The notes under the pieces: generated by a model
What the model saw: only the letters and a program-made list of their open reading frames with translations
Database searches by the model: none
What the model was told of the DNA's origin: nothing
DNA from: Desulfotignum sp.
GTDB lineage: Bacteria > Desulfobacterota > Desulfobacteria > Desulfobacterales > Desulfobacteraceae
DNA length: 38,175 nt
Assembly: GCA_011390635.1 (NCBI GenBank)
Contig: JAABSA010000035.1
Span: 1 to 38,175, forward strand
Direction: 5' to 3'
Made by a program: the position numbers and the translations under genes
Part shown: in pieces, positions 1 through 8,080 of the stretch
Numbering within the stretch: the stretch's first letter is position 1
Layout of the letters: each line of letters opens with the position of its first letter

Positions 1-582
1 GGTCCAGTCAGCGCCCACGGTGTGCAGGATCTTCCACAAAGGTCCCATCTCCTCGGGCTCGGTGACCGGTTCCCTGGAATTCTGGTTGAGTACCATCCGG
101 GCGCCCACCCGGTCCACGGTCACTTCCAGGTCTTCAAACCCGGGGTGGTCTTCTCGGATTTCCTCGGCCACATCCAGGACCGTGAATTTAAAATCCTCCT
201 TGGCCGCGCCCATGGCCGACCCGGTGCGGATATGCTGGTCGCAGGACCCCAGGATGCCCTTGGGCCGTTTTTCCCGGGCCACCCTTGCCCGGATGTTGAA
301 GATGAGCTTTGGTATGTTGATATTCATGGGACAGGCCAGCTGGCACCGCCCACACATGGAACATACCCATTTCCAGTCCGATTTCATGATCTCTTCATCC
401 ATGCCGAAATTGAGCATGCGGATCAGTTTTCTGGGATCCATGCCGAACTGCTCCGATGCCGGACACCCGCCGGTGCAGGTGCCGCAGGTCAGACACAAAT
501 CAAAATTTGCATCCGGCACCTTGTCCAGCACCGCTTCTTTGAGTTCATAATCCAGGGTGTCGATCTTTATTGCCTCTGCCAT
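1..582 (-). CDS. HdrC/HdrD-like 4Fe-4S oxidoreductase subunit, 3' end missing
   Basis: Reading from the ATG at 582 to the window edge gives 194 residues with no stop, so the C-terminal part is missing. Two classical 4Fe-4S motifs are visible: C30-x2-C33-x2-C36-x3-C40-P and C74-x2-C77-x2-C80-x3-C84-P, the spacing of HdrC-type heterodisulfide reductase subunits and related iron-sulfur oxidoreductases. Such proteins usually continue into CCG cysteine-rich domains, which would lie outside the window. A strong Shine-Dalgarno (AGGGGGG) precedes the ATG. The gene lies 50 bp downstream of the MetF-like gene on the same strand, so a role in passing electrons to or from methylene-THF reductase is a reasonable inference. 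The exact class (HdrC, HdrD or DsrK-like) cannot be fixed without the C-terminus. Confidence 0.8.
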   Translation of the reverse strand, partial: MAEAIKIDTLDYELKEAVLDKVPDANFDLCLTCGTCTGGCPASEQFGMDPRKLIRMLNFGMDEEIMKSDWKWVCSMCGRCQLACPMNINIPKLIFNIRARVAREKRPKGILGSCDQHIRTGSAMGAAKEDFKFTVLDVAEEIREDHPGFEDLEVTVDRVGARMVLNQNSREPVTEPEEMGPLWKILHTVGADWT

Positions 583-632
583 GTTGCGCGCCCCCCTGTT
601 TGAATCTTGATGTTATTTTGCTTGACTTGATA

Positions 633-1511
633 TTATCTCAGTTTGGCTGCATTCAGGTACCGGGCCAGCTTGTCTTCCCCGCCGATGGTGACGATATGCA
701 CTCCCTGGCAGATATCTTTCAAACTTTTGACCGTATCCGCAAACAGCTCGATGCTTGCCTTTGTTTTGTCCGGTGCATTCAGCAGCTTCTGGATCACCCA
801 CTCGGGCACCAGTCCGGATTTAAAATGGCGGTTTAAAAATTTGCCCATGCCGGCGGTGCGCAGGATCATCACCTCTGCAATCACCGGTACCCGGAACGGC
901 TGTACCTGTTTCATAAACTTTTCAAACTGGTCCACATCAAAGATGGGGGTGGTGAGAAAATAACCGGCCCCCACGTTGAGCATATCTTCCATCTCCTCCA
1001 TGCCCCGTTTGGGCATCTGTTTTCCCCAGGGGGTTTCCACACCCGATCCCAGGGTGAAATCCAGATTTTTCCCCAGTTCATTGCCTTCGATGGTAACGCC
1101 TTTGCGCAGATGATCCAGGACCGATCCCAGTTTGCCGGAATCCACGTGAAAAAACATGGACTCCTGGAGGCTGTCCCCGGAAATCCGGTAATCCTCGGTG
1201 AACACCAGCAGGTTATCCACCCCCACGTCATGGGCATTGGTCAAATCCTTCTGGAGCTGATACCGGTTCTTGTCCCTGGTGGTGGTCTGGTAGATGGCAT
1301 TGAACCGGTTTTTGCGCAGCAAATCACAGGTCAGAATGCTGTCTCCCACCACGCCTTCCAGTTCCACATCAGAGACAGACACCCCGTCCACCCTTCCTCT
1401 GATCTTGCTCAGGCTCGTCACCAGGGCTTCGGGCTCATCATCGCCAAGGGGTGCCTGAACTTCAGAGGTCACAACAAATCTCTTTTTTTCCAAAGATTCT
1501 TTTAAATTCAT
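633..1511 (-). CDS. metF: Methylenetetrahydrofolate reductase (MetF-like)
   Basis: This 292-residue protein has the length and overall pattern of the MetF TIM barrel, with the N-terminal SEVQAP strand, the FTEDY segment and a C-terminal GGEDKLARYL stretch. MetF interconverts 5,10-methylene-THF and 5-methyl-THF. In sulfate reducers with the Wood-Ljungdahl pathway this step belongs to the methyl branch. The start at 1511 is supported by AAGGAGG seven bases upstream. It sits 14 bp after the HTH-REC regulator and 50 bp before an Hdr-like Fe-S subunit on the same strand, an arrangement reminiscent of acetogen MetF complexes that carry Hdr-type electron-transfer subunits. No MetV-type zinc partner is seen in the window. 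The family call is firm; the electron donor is inferred from context. Confidence 0.85.
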   Translation of the reverse strand: MNLKESLEKKRFVVTSEVQAPLGDDEPEALVTSLSKIRGRVDGVSVSDVELEGVVGDSILTCDLLRKNRFNAIYQTTTRDKNRYQLQKDLTNAHDVGVDNLLVFTEDYRISGDSLQESMFFHVDSGKLGSVLDHLRKGVTIEGNELGKNLDFTLGSGVETPWGKQMPKRGMEEMEDMLNVGAGYFLTTPIFDVDQFEKFMKQVQPFRVPVIAEVMILRTAGMGKFLNRHFKSGLVPEWVIQKLLNAPDKTKASIELFADTVKSLKDICQGVHIVTIGGEDKLARYLNAAKLR

Positions 1512-1525
1512 GATCCGCCTCCTTG

Positions 1526-2098
1526 TTATTTTAGTCCAAGCAATTTTGCGACTTCTTCTTTGAGCTGGTGCAGCGGCAGGGGCTTGGAAAAACAGACATC
1601 CGCACCATTTTCCTTCATCCGGGCGAATTTTTCATCATCCAGATAGGCTGACAGCACAATGATTTTTGTGTGTTTTGTTTCTTCGTTGGTTTTAATCTTT
1701 TTGCAGACATCATACCCTTTGATGTCCGGCATCATGATATCCAGGATCAACAGATCCGGCTTGAAATGATTGACCTGGAGCCCGGCCTCGAATCCGTCGG
1801 AAGCGGAAATGACCTCATAGTCAAATTCATCTTCTTCCAGGGACTGGACAATGGACTCCACAATGATTTCGTCATCATCCACCACCAAAATTTTTTTTCG
1901 GGTGCTGTCATCCTCCACCTCGGGAATGGGGATTCCCTGATCGCGCATAAAGGTTTCCAGATCAGCCTTCTTGATGCGGCGATGGCCGCCCACGGTTCGG
2001 TAGGCCTTGATATGACCGGCCTCCACCCAGTTGATAATGGTTTTTGACGAAACATTGCAGTACTTGCTGGCCGTGAATACAGTCAATGTGTCTTCCAT
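1526..2098 (-). CDS. MerR/excisionase-type HTH fused to a response-regulator receiver domain
   Basis: Residues 1-52 form a MerR/BldC-like winged helix, including the typical TVGGHRRI wing. After a short linker, residues 68-190 form a REC domain with acidic pair D74/D75, phospho-acceptor D120 (LLILDIMMPD), S150 and K172. This order (DNA-binding first, receiver second) is the reverse of most response regulators. It probably binds DNA under control of an unidentified histidine kinase; the PAS kinase encoded upstream on the same strand is a candidate partner. It is the first gene of a compact unit with the MetF-like gene 14 bp downstream, so it may regulate that operon. AAGGAGG precedes the ATG. 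Domain calls are secure; target and signal are unknown. Confidence 0.85.
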   Translation of the reverse strand: MEDTLTVFTASKYCNVSSKTIINWVEAGHIKAYRTVGGHRRIKKADLETFMRDQGIPIPEVEDDSTRKKILVVDDDEIIVESIVQSLEEDEFDYEVISASDGFEAGLQVNHFKPDLLILDIMMPDIKGYDVCKKIKTNEETKHTKIIVLSAYLDDEKFARMKENGADVCFSKPLPLHQLKEEVAKLLGLK

Positions 2099-2133
2099 AA
2101 TGCCTCCTTTGCATTATTGGTTTATAGTTTTTA

Positions 2134-2162
2134 TTGTTATTACATTAAATTCAGACTGTCAA
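2134..2162 (-). promoter_or_regulatory. Possible sigma-70 promoter for the HTH-REC/metF unit
   Basis: On the minus strand a perfect TTGACA (2157-2162) is followed after 17 bases by TAACAA (2134-2139), in a very AT-rich stretch 36 bp before the regulator's ATG. The -35 is perfect but the -10 is weak, so the call is tentative. Confidence 0.35.
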
Positions 2163-2182
2163 GTAAAAAATAATAAATATAA

Positions 2183-2199
2183 TAACTATATTAACTATA
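2183..2199. repeat. Direct repeat TAACTATA x2, possible regulator site
   Basis: TAACTATA occurs at 2183-2190 and 2192-2199 with a 9-bp period, just upstream of the candidate -35 box of the HTH-REC gene. The surrounding 60 bp are almost pure A/T, in contrast to the GC-rich element next to it. The position suits an operator or UP-type element, but nothing shows which protein binds. Confidence 0.3.
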
Positions 2200-2313
2200 C
2201 TATTCAGATGCAGGCAAGGCAATGCTGTTTTCCTGTGGATTCCGGACCTGTGCCTGGTGGTTTCGGCGGAACAAAAGATCCATTCCTGCCCGTACCGGCG
2301 TATCAAAAGACCC

Positions 2314-2727
2314 GTGCCGGGGGGTCCCTGCGGGTCTCACCCTCTGCCGCGTTTGACATGGCGTAGGGCATGGCTGCGCTGAACGGCAAAAACTGCGGGC
2401 AGGTGTGTCCTCAGACAGTTTGCCGTTCTTACCGCTCCGCCATGCCCAACTCCATGTAACAACCGCGTCAGAATGGGATTCAACCCACAGGGACCCCCCG
2501 GCACTAGCCGCTGATGGCAGAGGTGAGCGGAGGTGAAGTCCCGGGCCTGGTTCCTCCTTACACAGGGGAACCTGAAAAGAGGAGTGGAACCGGAAATCAC
2601 TTGTACAACGAAAACCCTGAATAGAGAAGCGGGGGGGACAAAAATGATTCGCACAGCGTTACCCCCACCAGGGGCGGCATCCTGCCGATCAGTCTGAATC
2701 ACCCGGTAATTCAAATCAGAAACCGGG
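2314..2727. ncRNA. Candidate large structured RNA of unknown family
   Basis: This GC-rich stretch between two minus-strand genes holds nested complementary arms. A perfect 17-bp outer stem joins 2314-2330 to 2488-2504. Inside it a long hairpin pairs 2366-2374 with 2439-2447 (9 bp), 2381-2390 with 2419-2428 (10 bp) and 2393-2395 with 2416-2418. Further hairpins follow: 2549-2558 with 2580-2591 (10 bp, 2-nt bulge), a G-run 2631-2637 against C-run 2662-2666, 2675-2679 with 2683-2687, and 2702-2707 with 2722-2727. No convincing gene overlaps it; the only long frame (2337-2741, minus) has no recognisable protein features. The TTGTACAACGAAA segment at 2601-2613 (plus) is loosely reminiscent of group II intron domain I, but no domain V or reverse transcriptase is visible. 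The transcribed strand is unknown. Confidence 0.45.
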
Positions 2728-2759
2728 GAGTAAAGCACCAATACCCGACGGCTGACTGC

Positions 2760-4592
2760 TTATACTCTCAATCCCTGGACCAGGGGCAGTTTTATGGTGA
2801 ACCGGGTCCACTCACCGTATTGTGACTCCACGGTGATATCTCCGTCATGGTCCTTGATGAAGCCATAACAGACCGACAACCCCAGGCCGACCCCCTTGAT
2901 ACTGTCGGTCTTGGTGGTGAAAAAGGAGTCGAACACTTTTTTGAGATACTCGGGTTTGATGCCTGTGCCGGTGTCTTCCACAACAATATGCAGCATCTTT
3001 CCATTGGGTTTTGTGGTGATTGTCAGGTTGCCGCCGTCAGGCATGGCATACATGGCATTGGAAAACATGTTGATGAACACCTGGCGCAGCTGGTCCCTGG
3101 ATGCCATGATCCGGCCCGGGTTTCGGGCAAGCTCCAGAATCAGTTTGATGCTGTTTTCCCGGAAACGTTTTTCATACAGGACCATGAGTTCTTCAATGAC
3201 CGCATTGATATCGAGTTCGGAACGTTCCACCTCATCGGGCTTTGAAAAAGAGAGCATTTTTTTGAGCATGTCCGCCAGGCGGATGGTTTCAGACAGAGAC
3301 ATGTCCAGCAGTTTTCGCCGCTTGTTGGTGGGGGGGATCTCGGTTTTCATCAGCTCAAGGGTATTCATGATGCCGAACAACGGATTGTTCAGTTCATGGG
3401 CGATCTGGGAGGTAAGCCGTCCCATGGCAGCCAGTTTTTCCGACTGCAGCAGGTGCTGCCGGGCATCGGACAATTCCCGCTCGGTTTTAAGCAGTTCCCG
3501 CAGATCCACAAAAAGAGCTACAGTGGCTGTTTCCCTGCCTTTTTCATCATAGAGAAACGAAGCAGACAGGTTGCCTTCCACCACCTGGCCGTCCCTGCGT
3601 TCAAACCTAAGGGGATAGGAATTGAGCTTGCCCACTCCCCCGTATTTTGGATCCCGCATCATCTGTGTGACTTCCGCCGCCACCTCTTTGGAATAAATCT
3701 GCTGGACCGTCATACGTCCCACCACTTCCTCGGCAGGCAGCCCGAACACCTCCTCGGCTCCCTGGTTCCAGAGGATAATTTTGCCGGTCATGTCCATGGA
3801 CATAATGGCATTGGGCGAACAGGAGATGATATTGTCCAGAAAATCATGGGCTTCCTTGAGCTTGTTTTCGCTCTTTTTACGTTCGGTGACATCCACCACA
3901 ATGCCTTCATAACCCAGAATCTGACCCTTGTCATCATACCGTACATTGGACGTCAACAAAATATGGATAACATGACCGTCCCTGCGCCGCCATTTCAGCT
4001 CATAATCCACCACCCGGCCTTTTTTTTCTATCACCTTCTGGTATTTTTCCCGGTCTTCCGGGGTAAGGTACACATCCCGGGCCAGATCCAAGGACAAAAA
4101 TTCATCCTTATCCTGATATCCCAGGATTTTGAGCAATGTGGGATTTACATCCAGAAACCGTCCCTGTTTGCTGGAAATAAACACCCCGCACCCCACATGC
4201 GTGAACAGGCGCTGGTAACTTTCCCTGGAAGACTTGAGCTTGGCTGCCTGTACTTTGCGCCGGGTAATATCCCTGTAAATGGAAAGCTTGGACCGGGTGC
4301 CGTCCCGGTTGGTCACCGGTATTTCCGACAAGGCAAAGGTTTTTCCCACCGATTCCAGAAAAATCTCAGAATGGCGGGTCTCATTTTGTTCAAATATTTC
4401 CCTGTAATTGCACCATTCACAAGGTTTGTCATACCCCAGCAGCACCTTGTGACATTTTTCACCAATCCCTTCTCCGAACAGATTCTTCATGAACCGGTTC
4501 ATGTACTCCACCGTAAAATCCTCGCTGACAATATAGATGCCGTCTTCAAACGCATCCAAAGCATCCAGCAGCTTAGGGGTATGGTCGTTCAT
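2760..4592 (-). CDS. Three-PAS sensor histidine kinase
   Basis: This 610-residue soluble kinase has PAS domains at about 8-112, 122-240 and 248-366, then a HisKA dimerisation helix with phospho-acceptor H399 (IAHELNNPLF). A HATPase_c domain follows with N512, the DTGTGI G1 box (540-545) and GVGLGLSV G2 box (567-574). There are no transmembrane segments, so it senses a cytoplasmic signal. The first PAS carries C47, C58 and C61 (CHK...PCEWC), a cysteine pattern that may bind a metal, Fe-S centre or respond to redox. No receiver domain is attached; the HTH-REC protein encoded downstream on the same strand is a possible partner. A TATAAT-like -10 lies about 40 bp upstream. Domain architecture is clear; ligand and target are unknown. 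Confidence 0.9.
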   Translation of the reverse strand: MNDHTPKLLDALDAFEDGIYIVSEDFTVEYMNRFMKNLFGEGIGEKCHKVLLGYDKPCEWCNYREIFEQNETRHSEIFLESVGKTFALSEIPVTNRDGTRSKLSIYRDITRRKVQAAKLKSSRESYQRLFTHVGCGVFISSKQGRFLDVNPTLLKILGYQDKDEFLSLDLARDVYLTPEDREKYQKVIEKKGRVVDYELKWRRRDGHVIHILLTSNVRYDDKGQILGYEGIVVDVTERKKSENKLKEAHDFLDNIISCSPNAIMSMDMTGKIILWNQGAEEVFGLPAEEVVGRMTVQQIYSKEVAAEVTQMMRDPKYGGVGKLNSYPLRFERRDGQVVEGNLSASFLYDEKGRETATVALFVDLRELLKTERELSDARQHLLQSEKLAAMGRLTSQIAHELNNPLFGIMNTLELMKTEIPPTNKRRKLLDMSLSETIRLADMLKKMLSFSKPDEVERSELDINAVIEELMVLYEKRFRENSIKLILELARNPGRIMASRDQLRQVFINMFSNAMYAMPDGGNLTITTKPNGKMLHIVVEDTGTGIKPEYLKKVFDSFFTTKTDSIKGVGLGLSVCYGFIKDHDGDITVESQYGEWTRFTIKLPLVQGLRV

Positions 4593-4631
4593 GGAAAATC
4601 TCCTTGATGAGTTGGGTGATGGCAGTTGGGT

Positions 4632-4637
4632 ATTATA
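4632..4637 (-). promoter_or_regulatory. TATAAT -10 element upstream of the PAS kinase
   Basis: The minus strand reads TATAAT here, 40 bp before the kinase ATG at 4592. No good -35 lies 16-18 bases upstream, so this is a weak promoter call. The rest of the 297-bp spacer between the two divergent genes (4593-4889) holds a T9 run at 4836-4844 and a TTGACA at 4698 without a matching -10. Confidence 0.3.
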
Positions 4638-4889
4638 TCAAGGGTGACTATGCCATGGGCGTTGTTTCTTGTAAACAAAAAAGGGGAGATGGGCAGGGTT
4701 GACACGGGTAACCGTTCAGGGATTCCTGTTGGTTTCAGGGCTGTGGAAAACGGTATTTGCGGGGTTCAGGCCTGTACCCGAAGGTGGGGGGTGGGCAAAA
4801 AAATCATGCCTGCCGATTTGCCCGCATCTTCTTGCTTTTTTTTTCCGGCTGTTTTATATGGGGTGGTTAACAAACACACAAGGAAACAG

Positions 4890-5282
4890 ATGCCCCTGTC
4901 CAGCCCCCATATTTTTAAGACCCAAATCTATTATGAAGACACGGACCATTCCGGTGTGGTCTATCACGCCAATTACCTGAAATTCTTTGAACGGGCCAGA
5001 GAAGACATTATCGGCATACAGCGCCTGTCTGACATGTGGTACAATGACGGGATCGGGTTTGCCGTGTACACGGCCGACCTGCGGTATCAGGATGGCGCGG
5101 TTTTCGGGGACCTGCTGGAAATCAGGACCAGGTGGGAAAAACAGGGAGACTACCGGGTGGTCTTCTTCCATGAAGCCTGGCGGCCGGAAGGGAAAAAACC
5201 GGCGGTCACCTGCAACCTGGAACTGGTATGCCTGGGACCCCAAAAGCGCCTGCTGCCCATCCCGGACCTGGAAATCTTCTGA
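4890..5282 (+). CDS. YbgC-type hotdog acyl-CoA thioesterase
   Basis: The 130-residue product is one hotdog (4HBT) domain of the YbgC/4-hydroxybenzoyl-CoA thioesterase family. The N-terminal YYEDTDHSGVVYHANYLKF segment carries the catalytic Asp and the typical D-x2-G-x2-Y-x2-Y-x4 spacing. It would hydrolyse acyl-CoA thioesters in the cytoplasm; the acyl chain cannot be told from the sequence. The frame is open upstream to 4626, but the ATG at 4890 is chosen because AAGGA lies just before it and homology begins there; the extra upstream residues look non-coding. It stands alone, divergent from the PAS kinase and upstream of the hydrogenase genes. Confidence 0.85.
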   Translation: MPLSSPHIFKTQIYYEDTDHSGVVYHANYLKFFERAREDIIGIQRLSDMWYNDGIGFAVYTADLRYQDGAVFGDLLEIRTRWEKQGDYRVVFFHEAWRPEGKKPAVTCNLELVCLGPQKRLLPIPDLEIF

Positions 5283-5365
5283 TACAAAAGCCGGGACCCG
5301 AGGCATCTGCTGTATCACTATTTTCAATACAGATTTATCCTGCCATTGATATTTTCTTTTTTCCA

Positions 5366-5392
5366 TTGACAAGGCAGGTGTATCATTATACC
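5366..5392 (+). promoter_or_regulatory. Possible promoter of the hys hydrogenase operon
   Basis: TTGACA (5366-5371) and TATACC (5387-5392) lie 15 bases apart in the spacer before hysB. AGGTGTA occurs inside this promoter region (5375-5381) and again near 5454, as if a regulator could bind twice. Spacing is short for sigma-70, so confidence is low. The remaining spacer (5283-5551) shows no other gene. Confidence 0.3.
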
Positions 5393-5551
5393 TACCTACT
5401 TACCCTTATGTATTTATACCTGTTTATTCTTATGCATATTGATTTGGATAATCAGGTGTACATTTCTGCCACAAAGGTTTCCGGCCCTGCAGGAAACCTG
5501 ACATAGGTACAAAACATGAACCATGTTTTTAACAGCATCAAGGAGGTGCCC

Positions 5552-6511
5552 GTGAAAGACAAACAAACCTTGCCGGAGGTGCAACCGGAAAAAACAGGAA
5601 TTTCCAGGCGGAATTTTCTGAAGACCCTTACAGGAACAGCCGCCGGTATCGGTATTTCTCAGGTGTTCAACCCGGCCCTGATCCAGGCCCTGGAAAAAGG
5701 CCTGACACGCCACCCGGTCATCTGGATCCAGGGACAGGGGTGCACCGGTTGTTCCGTATCGTTGTTGAACAGTGTGGATCCATCCATTGCCGACATCCTG
5801 CTCAAAGTGATCAGTCTCCAGTTCCACCCCACAGTGGGGACCTGTGAGGGTCAACTGGCAATGGAACATGTATATGCAGTTGCCAAAGAATATGAAGGCC
5901 GGTTTTCTTTTGCCATTGAAGGGGCGATACCGGTGGCAGAAAATGGCAAATACTGCATTTTAGGTGAAATGGACCACCGGGAAATAACCATGGTGGATAT
6001 GGTCCAGGAACTGGCCCCCATGGCAGGCTCTGTTCTGGCCGTCGGCACCTGCGCCGCATATGGCGGTATTCCTGCGGCAAAAGGCAATGTCACCGGTGCC
6101 ACCGGTGTAATGGATTTTTTCAAAACCAAAAGCATCACCACTCCTGTGGTGAATATCCCGGGATGTCCGCCCCATCCGGACTGGATTGTAGGTTCCATTG
6201 TTCACCTGCTGGAAAGCGGTATTCCGGAACTGGATTATGACGGCCGGCCCAAACTGTTTTTCGGCAATAATATCCATGACAACTGCCCCAGACTGGACGA
6301 CTATGACGAAGCGTTTATGTCCATGAGCCTGTCCGACCCCAATGGGTGCAGAATGGATGTGGGGTGCAAAGGTCCGGATACCTATGCAGACTGCTACAAG
6401 CGGAAATGGAACTCAGGCCTGAACTGGTGTGTTGACAATGCCGTGTGTATCGGCTGCGTGGAACGGGGTTTTCCCGATGCAATGTCACCTTTTTATGAAC
6501 CCGCTTATTAA
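5552..6511 (+). CDS. hysB: [NiFeSe] hydrogenase small subunit with Tat signal
   Basis: The small (electron-transfer) subunit carries the Fe-S clusters that connect the active site to a periplasmic electron acceptor, usually cytochrome c3. The N-terminus has a Tat signal (SRRNFLK, residues 18-24, then a hydrophobic stretch), so the dimer is exported folded. C64-x2-C67 in GCTGCSVS begins the proximal cluster site, and a cysteine-rich C-terminal third (through CIGCVERGFPD) holds the distal and medial clusters. The start is taken at GTG 5552 because AAGGAGG lies five bases upstream; an in-frame ATG at 5516 lacks a good ribosome site. The mature size of about 270-280 residues is normal for periplasmic group 1 enzymes. 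hysA follows after 49 bp. Confidence 0.93.
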   Translation: MKDKQTLPEVQPEKTGISRRNFLKTLTGTAAGIGISQVFNPALIQALEKGLTRHPVIWIQGQGCTGCSVSLLNSVDPSIADILLKVISLQFHPTVGTCEGQLAMEHVYAVAKEYEGRFSFAIEGAIPVAENGKYCILGEMDHREITMVDMVQELAPMAGSVLAVGTCAAYGGIPAAKGNVTGATGVMDFFKTKSITTPVVNIPGCPPHPDWIVGSIVHLLESGIPELDYDGRPKLFFGNNIHDNCPRLDDYDEAFMSMSLSDPNGCRMDVGCKGPDTYADCYKRKWNSGLNWCVDNAVCIGCVERGFPDAMSPFYEPAY

Positions 6512-6560
6512 TATATTTTAGGTGTTGTATTCTATATTCTGAAACCAAGGAGGTTGTAAC

Positions 6561-8072
6561 ATGGCAGGCTGTAATCCACAAACCGAACCAGCCCAGGCTG
6601 GTAAAAAAATAAAAATCCCCATTGATCCGGTGACCCGGATTGAAGGCCACCTGAAGGCAGAAGTTGAAGTTGCCGGAGGCAGGGTTGTTGATGCCCATGT
6701 GTCCGGCGGCATGTACAGAGGATTCGAGCAGATCCTGATCGGAAGAGATCCCAGGGATGCCACCCAGATCACCCAGAGAATCTGCGGGGTGTGCCCCACA
6801 GCCCATGCCACGGCATCTGCTCTGGCGCTGGACGATGCATTCGGCGTGGAACTGACGGACAACGGACGGATTGCCAGGAACCTGATCCTGGGCGCCAATT
6901 ATCTGCAGTCCCACATCCTGCATTTTTACCATCTGGCAGCCCTGGACTATGTCAATGGTCCGGACACGGCCCCGTTTATTCCCAGGTATGCCAAAAATGA
7001 CGTACGGCTTCCCAAAGAACTCAATGACGTGGCCGTGGGTCAGTACCTGGAAGCCCTGGAGATCCGCAAAATATGCCATGAAATGGTGGCGCTTCTGGGC
7101 GGCAAAATGCCCCATGTACAGGGTATCGTGGTGGGCGGTTCCACTGAGATACCCACAAGGGAAGCTTTGGATGCCTATGCAGTGCGCTTTCAAAAAGTCA
7201 GACAATTTATCGTTGAAAAATATGTTCCGCTTGTCTACCTGCTGGCCGGCCCGTACGGCGACCTGCTAAAGACTGGTGTGGGCCACAAAAACCTGGTTTC
7301 CTGGGGTGTCTTCCCCTTGGACAACAAGGGCAACACCCTGCTCAAGCCGGGTGTTTACACCGACGGCAAAGACTATGCAGTGGATCCGGCCATGATCAAG
7401 GAATATGTGAAATATTCCTGGTTTGAAGATTCCACCACAGGGCTCAACCCCACACAGGGCAAAACCCTGCCCAATCCAAACAAACCCGGGGCCTACAGCT
7501 TTATCAAGGCGCCCCGGTACAATGGCAAACCCCATGAAGGCGGTCCTCTGGCCAGGATGTGGGCCACAAATCCGGAGCTGTCCAAAACCGGCCGGGAAAA
7601 ACTCGGTGTTACAAAACTGCGGGATATCGGCGATGCCTGTTTCTCCATCCTGGGCCGCCATGTGGCACGGGCGGAAGAAACCGCGCTGGTTGCAACGGCT
7701 TTGGAAGAATGGATCTCCCAGGCCCAGCCGGGCAAGGAAACCTTTGTTCCGACACCCATTCCCCAGTCCGCAGAGGGCCTTGGCCTGACAGAAGCCCCCA
7801 GGGGTGCCCTGCTCCATTACATCAATATCAAGGACCAGAAAATTGCCAACTACCAGGTGACATCCGCCACTATCTGGAACGCCAACCCCAGGGATGACAT
7901 GGGGCAGAGAGGCCCCATTGAAGAGGCCCTCATCGGCGTGCCGGTCCCGGATGCTGCAAACCCGGTGAATGTGGGGCGGCTCATACGCTCCTTCGACCCC
8001 TGACTGGGCTGCGCCGTCCACGTGCTGGACGCAGATACCGGTCGGACCATTAAAGTGGAAGTACCCCTCTAA
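6561..8072 (+). CDS. hysA: [NiFeSe] hydrogenase large subunit, selenoprotein (TGA 8001-8003 = Sec481)
   Basis: The large subunit binds the Ni-Fe site and oxidises or makes H2. The proximal motif RICGVCPTAH (C75, C78) is present. The frame meets TGA exactly where NiFe enzymes have the first cysteine of DPCxxCxxH, and coding resumes at once (LGCAVHVLDADTG...) for 22 more residues to TAA at 8070-8072. The product is therefore 503 residues with Sec481 and C484, the hallmark of [NiFeSe] hydrogenases, which tolerate O2 better and favour H2 evolution. The maturation protease should cut after the His of U-L-G-C-A-V-H, removing 15 residues. MAGC at the N-terminus resembles the cysteine reported as lipid-modified in related enzymes. 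A normal gene caller would truncate this gene at 8003. AAGGAGG precedes the ATG. Confidence 0.95.
8004..8034 (+). promoter_or_regulatory. Predicted bacterial SECIS hairpin in hysA
   Basis: Just after the TGA, CGTCCA (8015-8020) pairs with TGGACG (8026-8031) around a 5-nt loop CGTGC, and CTG (8009-8011) pairs with CAG (8032-8034) across a 3-nt bulge. The loop contains the GU expected for SelB binding and starts 17 nt after the UGA, within the known bacterial range. Confidence 0.65.
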
Positions 8073-8080
8073 CCTTTCTT

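Noticed and set aside
2470-2490. T-arm-like GGGATTCAACCC as part of a tRNA or tmRNA
   Set aside because: No acceptor stem, anticodon arm or CCA end can be fitted around it.
2501-2545. CTGATG-type hammerhead ribozyme core
   Set aside because: The conserved CUGAUGA reads CTGATGG and no matching GAAA with the right stems is visible.
2337-2741. 134-codon open frame on the minus strand in the gene-free spacer
   Set aside because: No recognisable domain, poor composition, and it runs through strong RNA-like stems; it is best explained by high GC content.
8001-8003. TGA as the true stop of the hydrogenase large subunit
   Set aside because: The family's essential C-terminal ligand motif continues in frame directly behind it, with a hairpin suited to Sec insertion.
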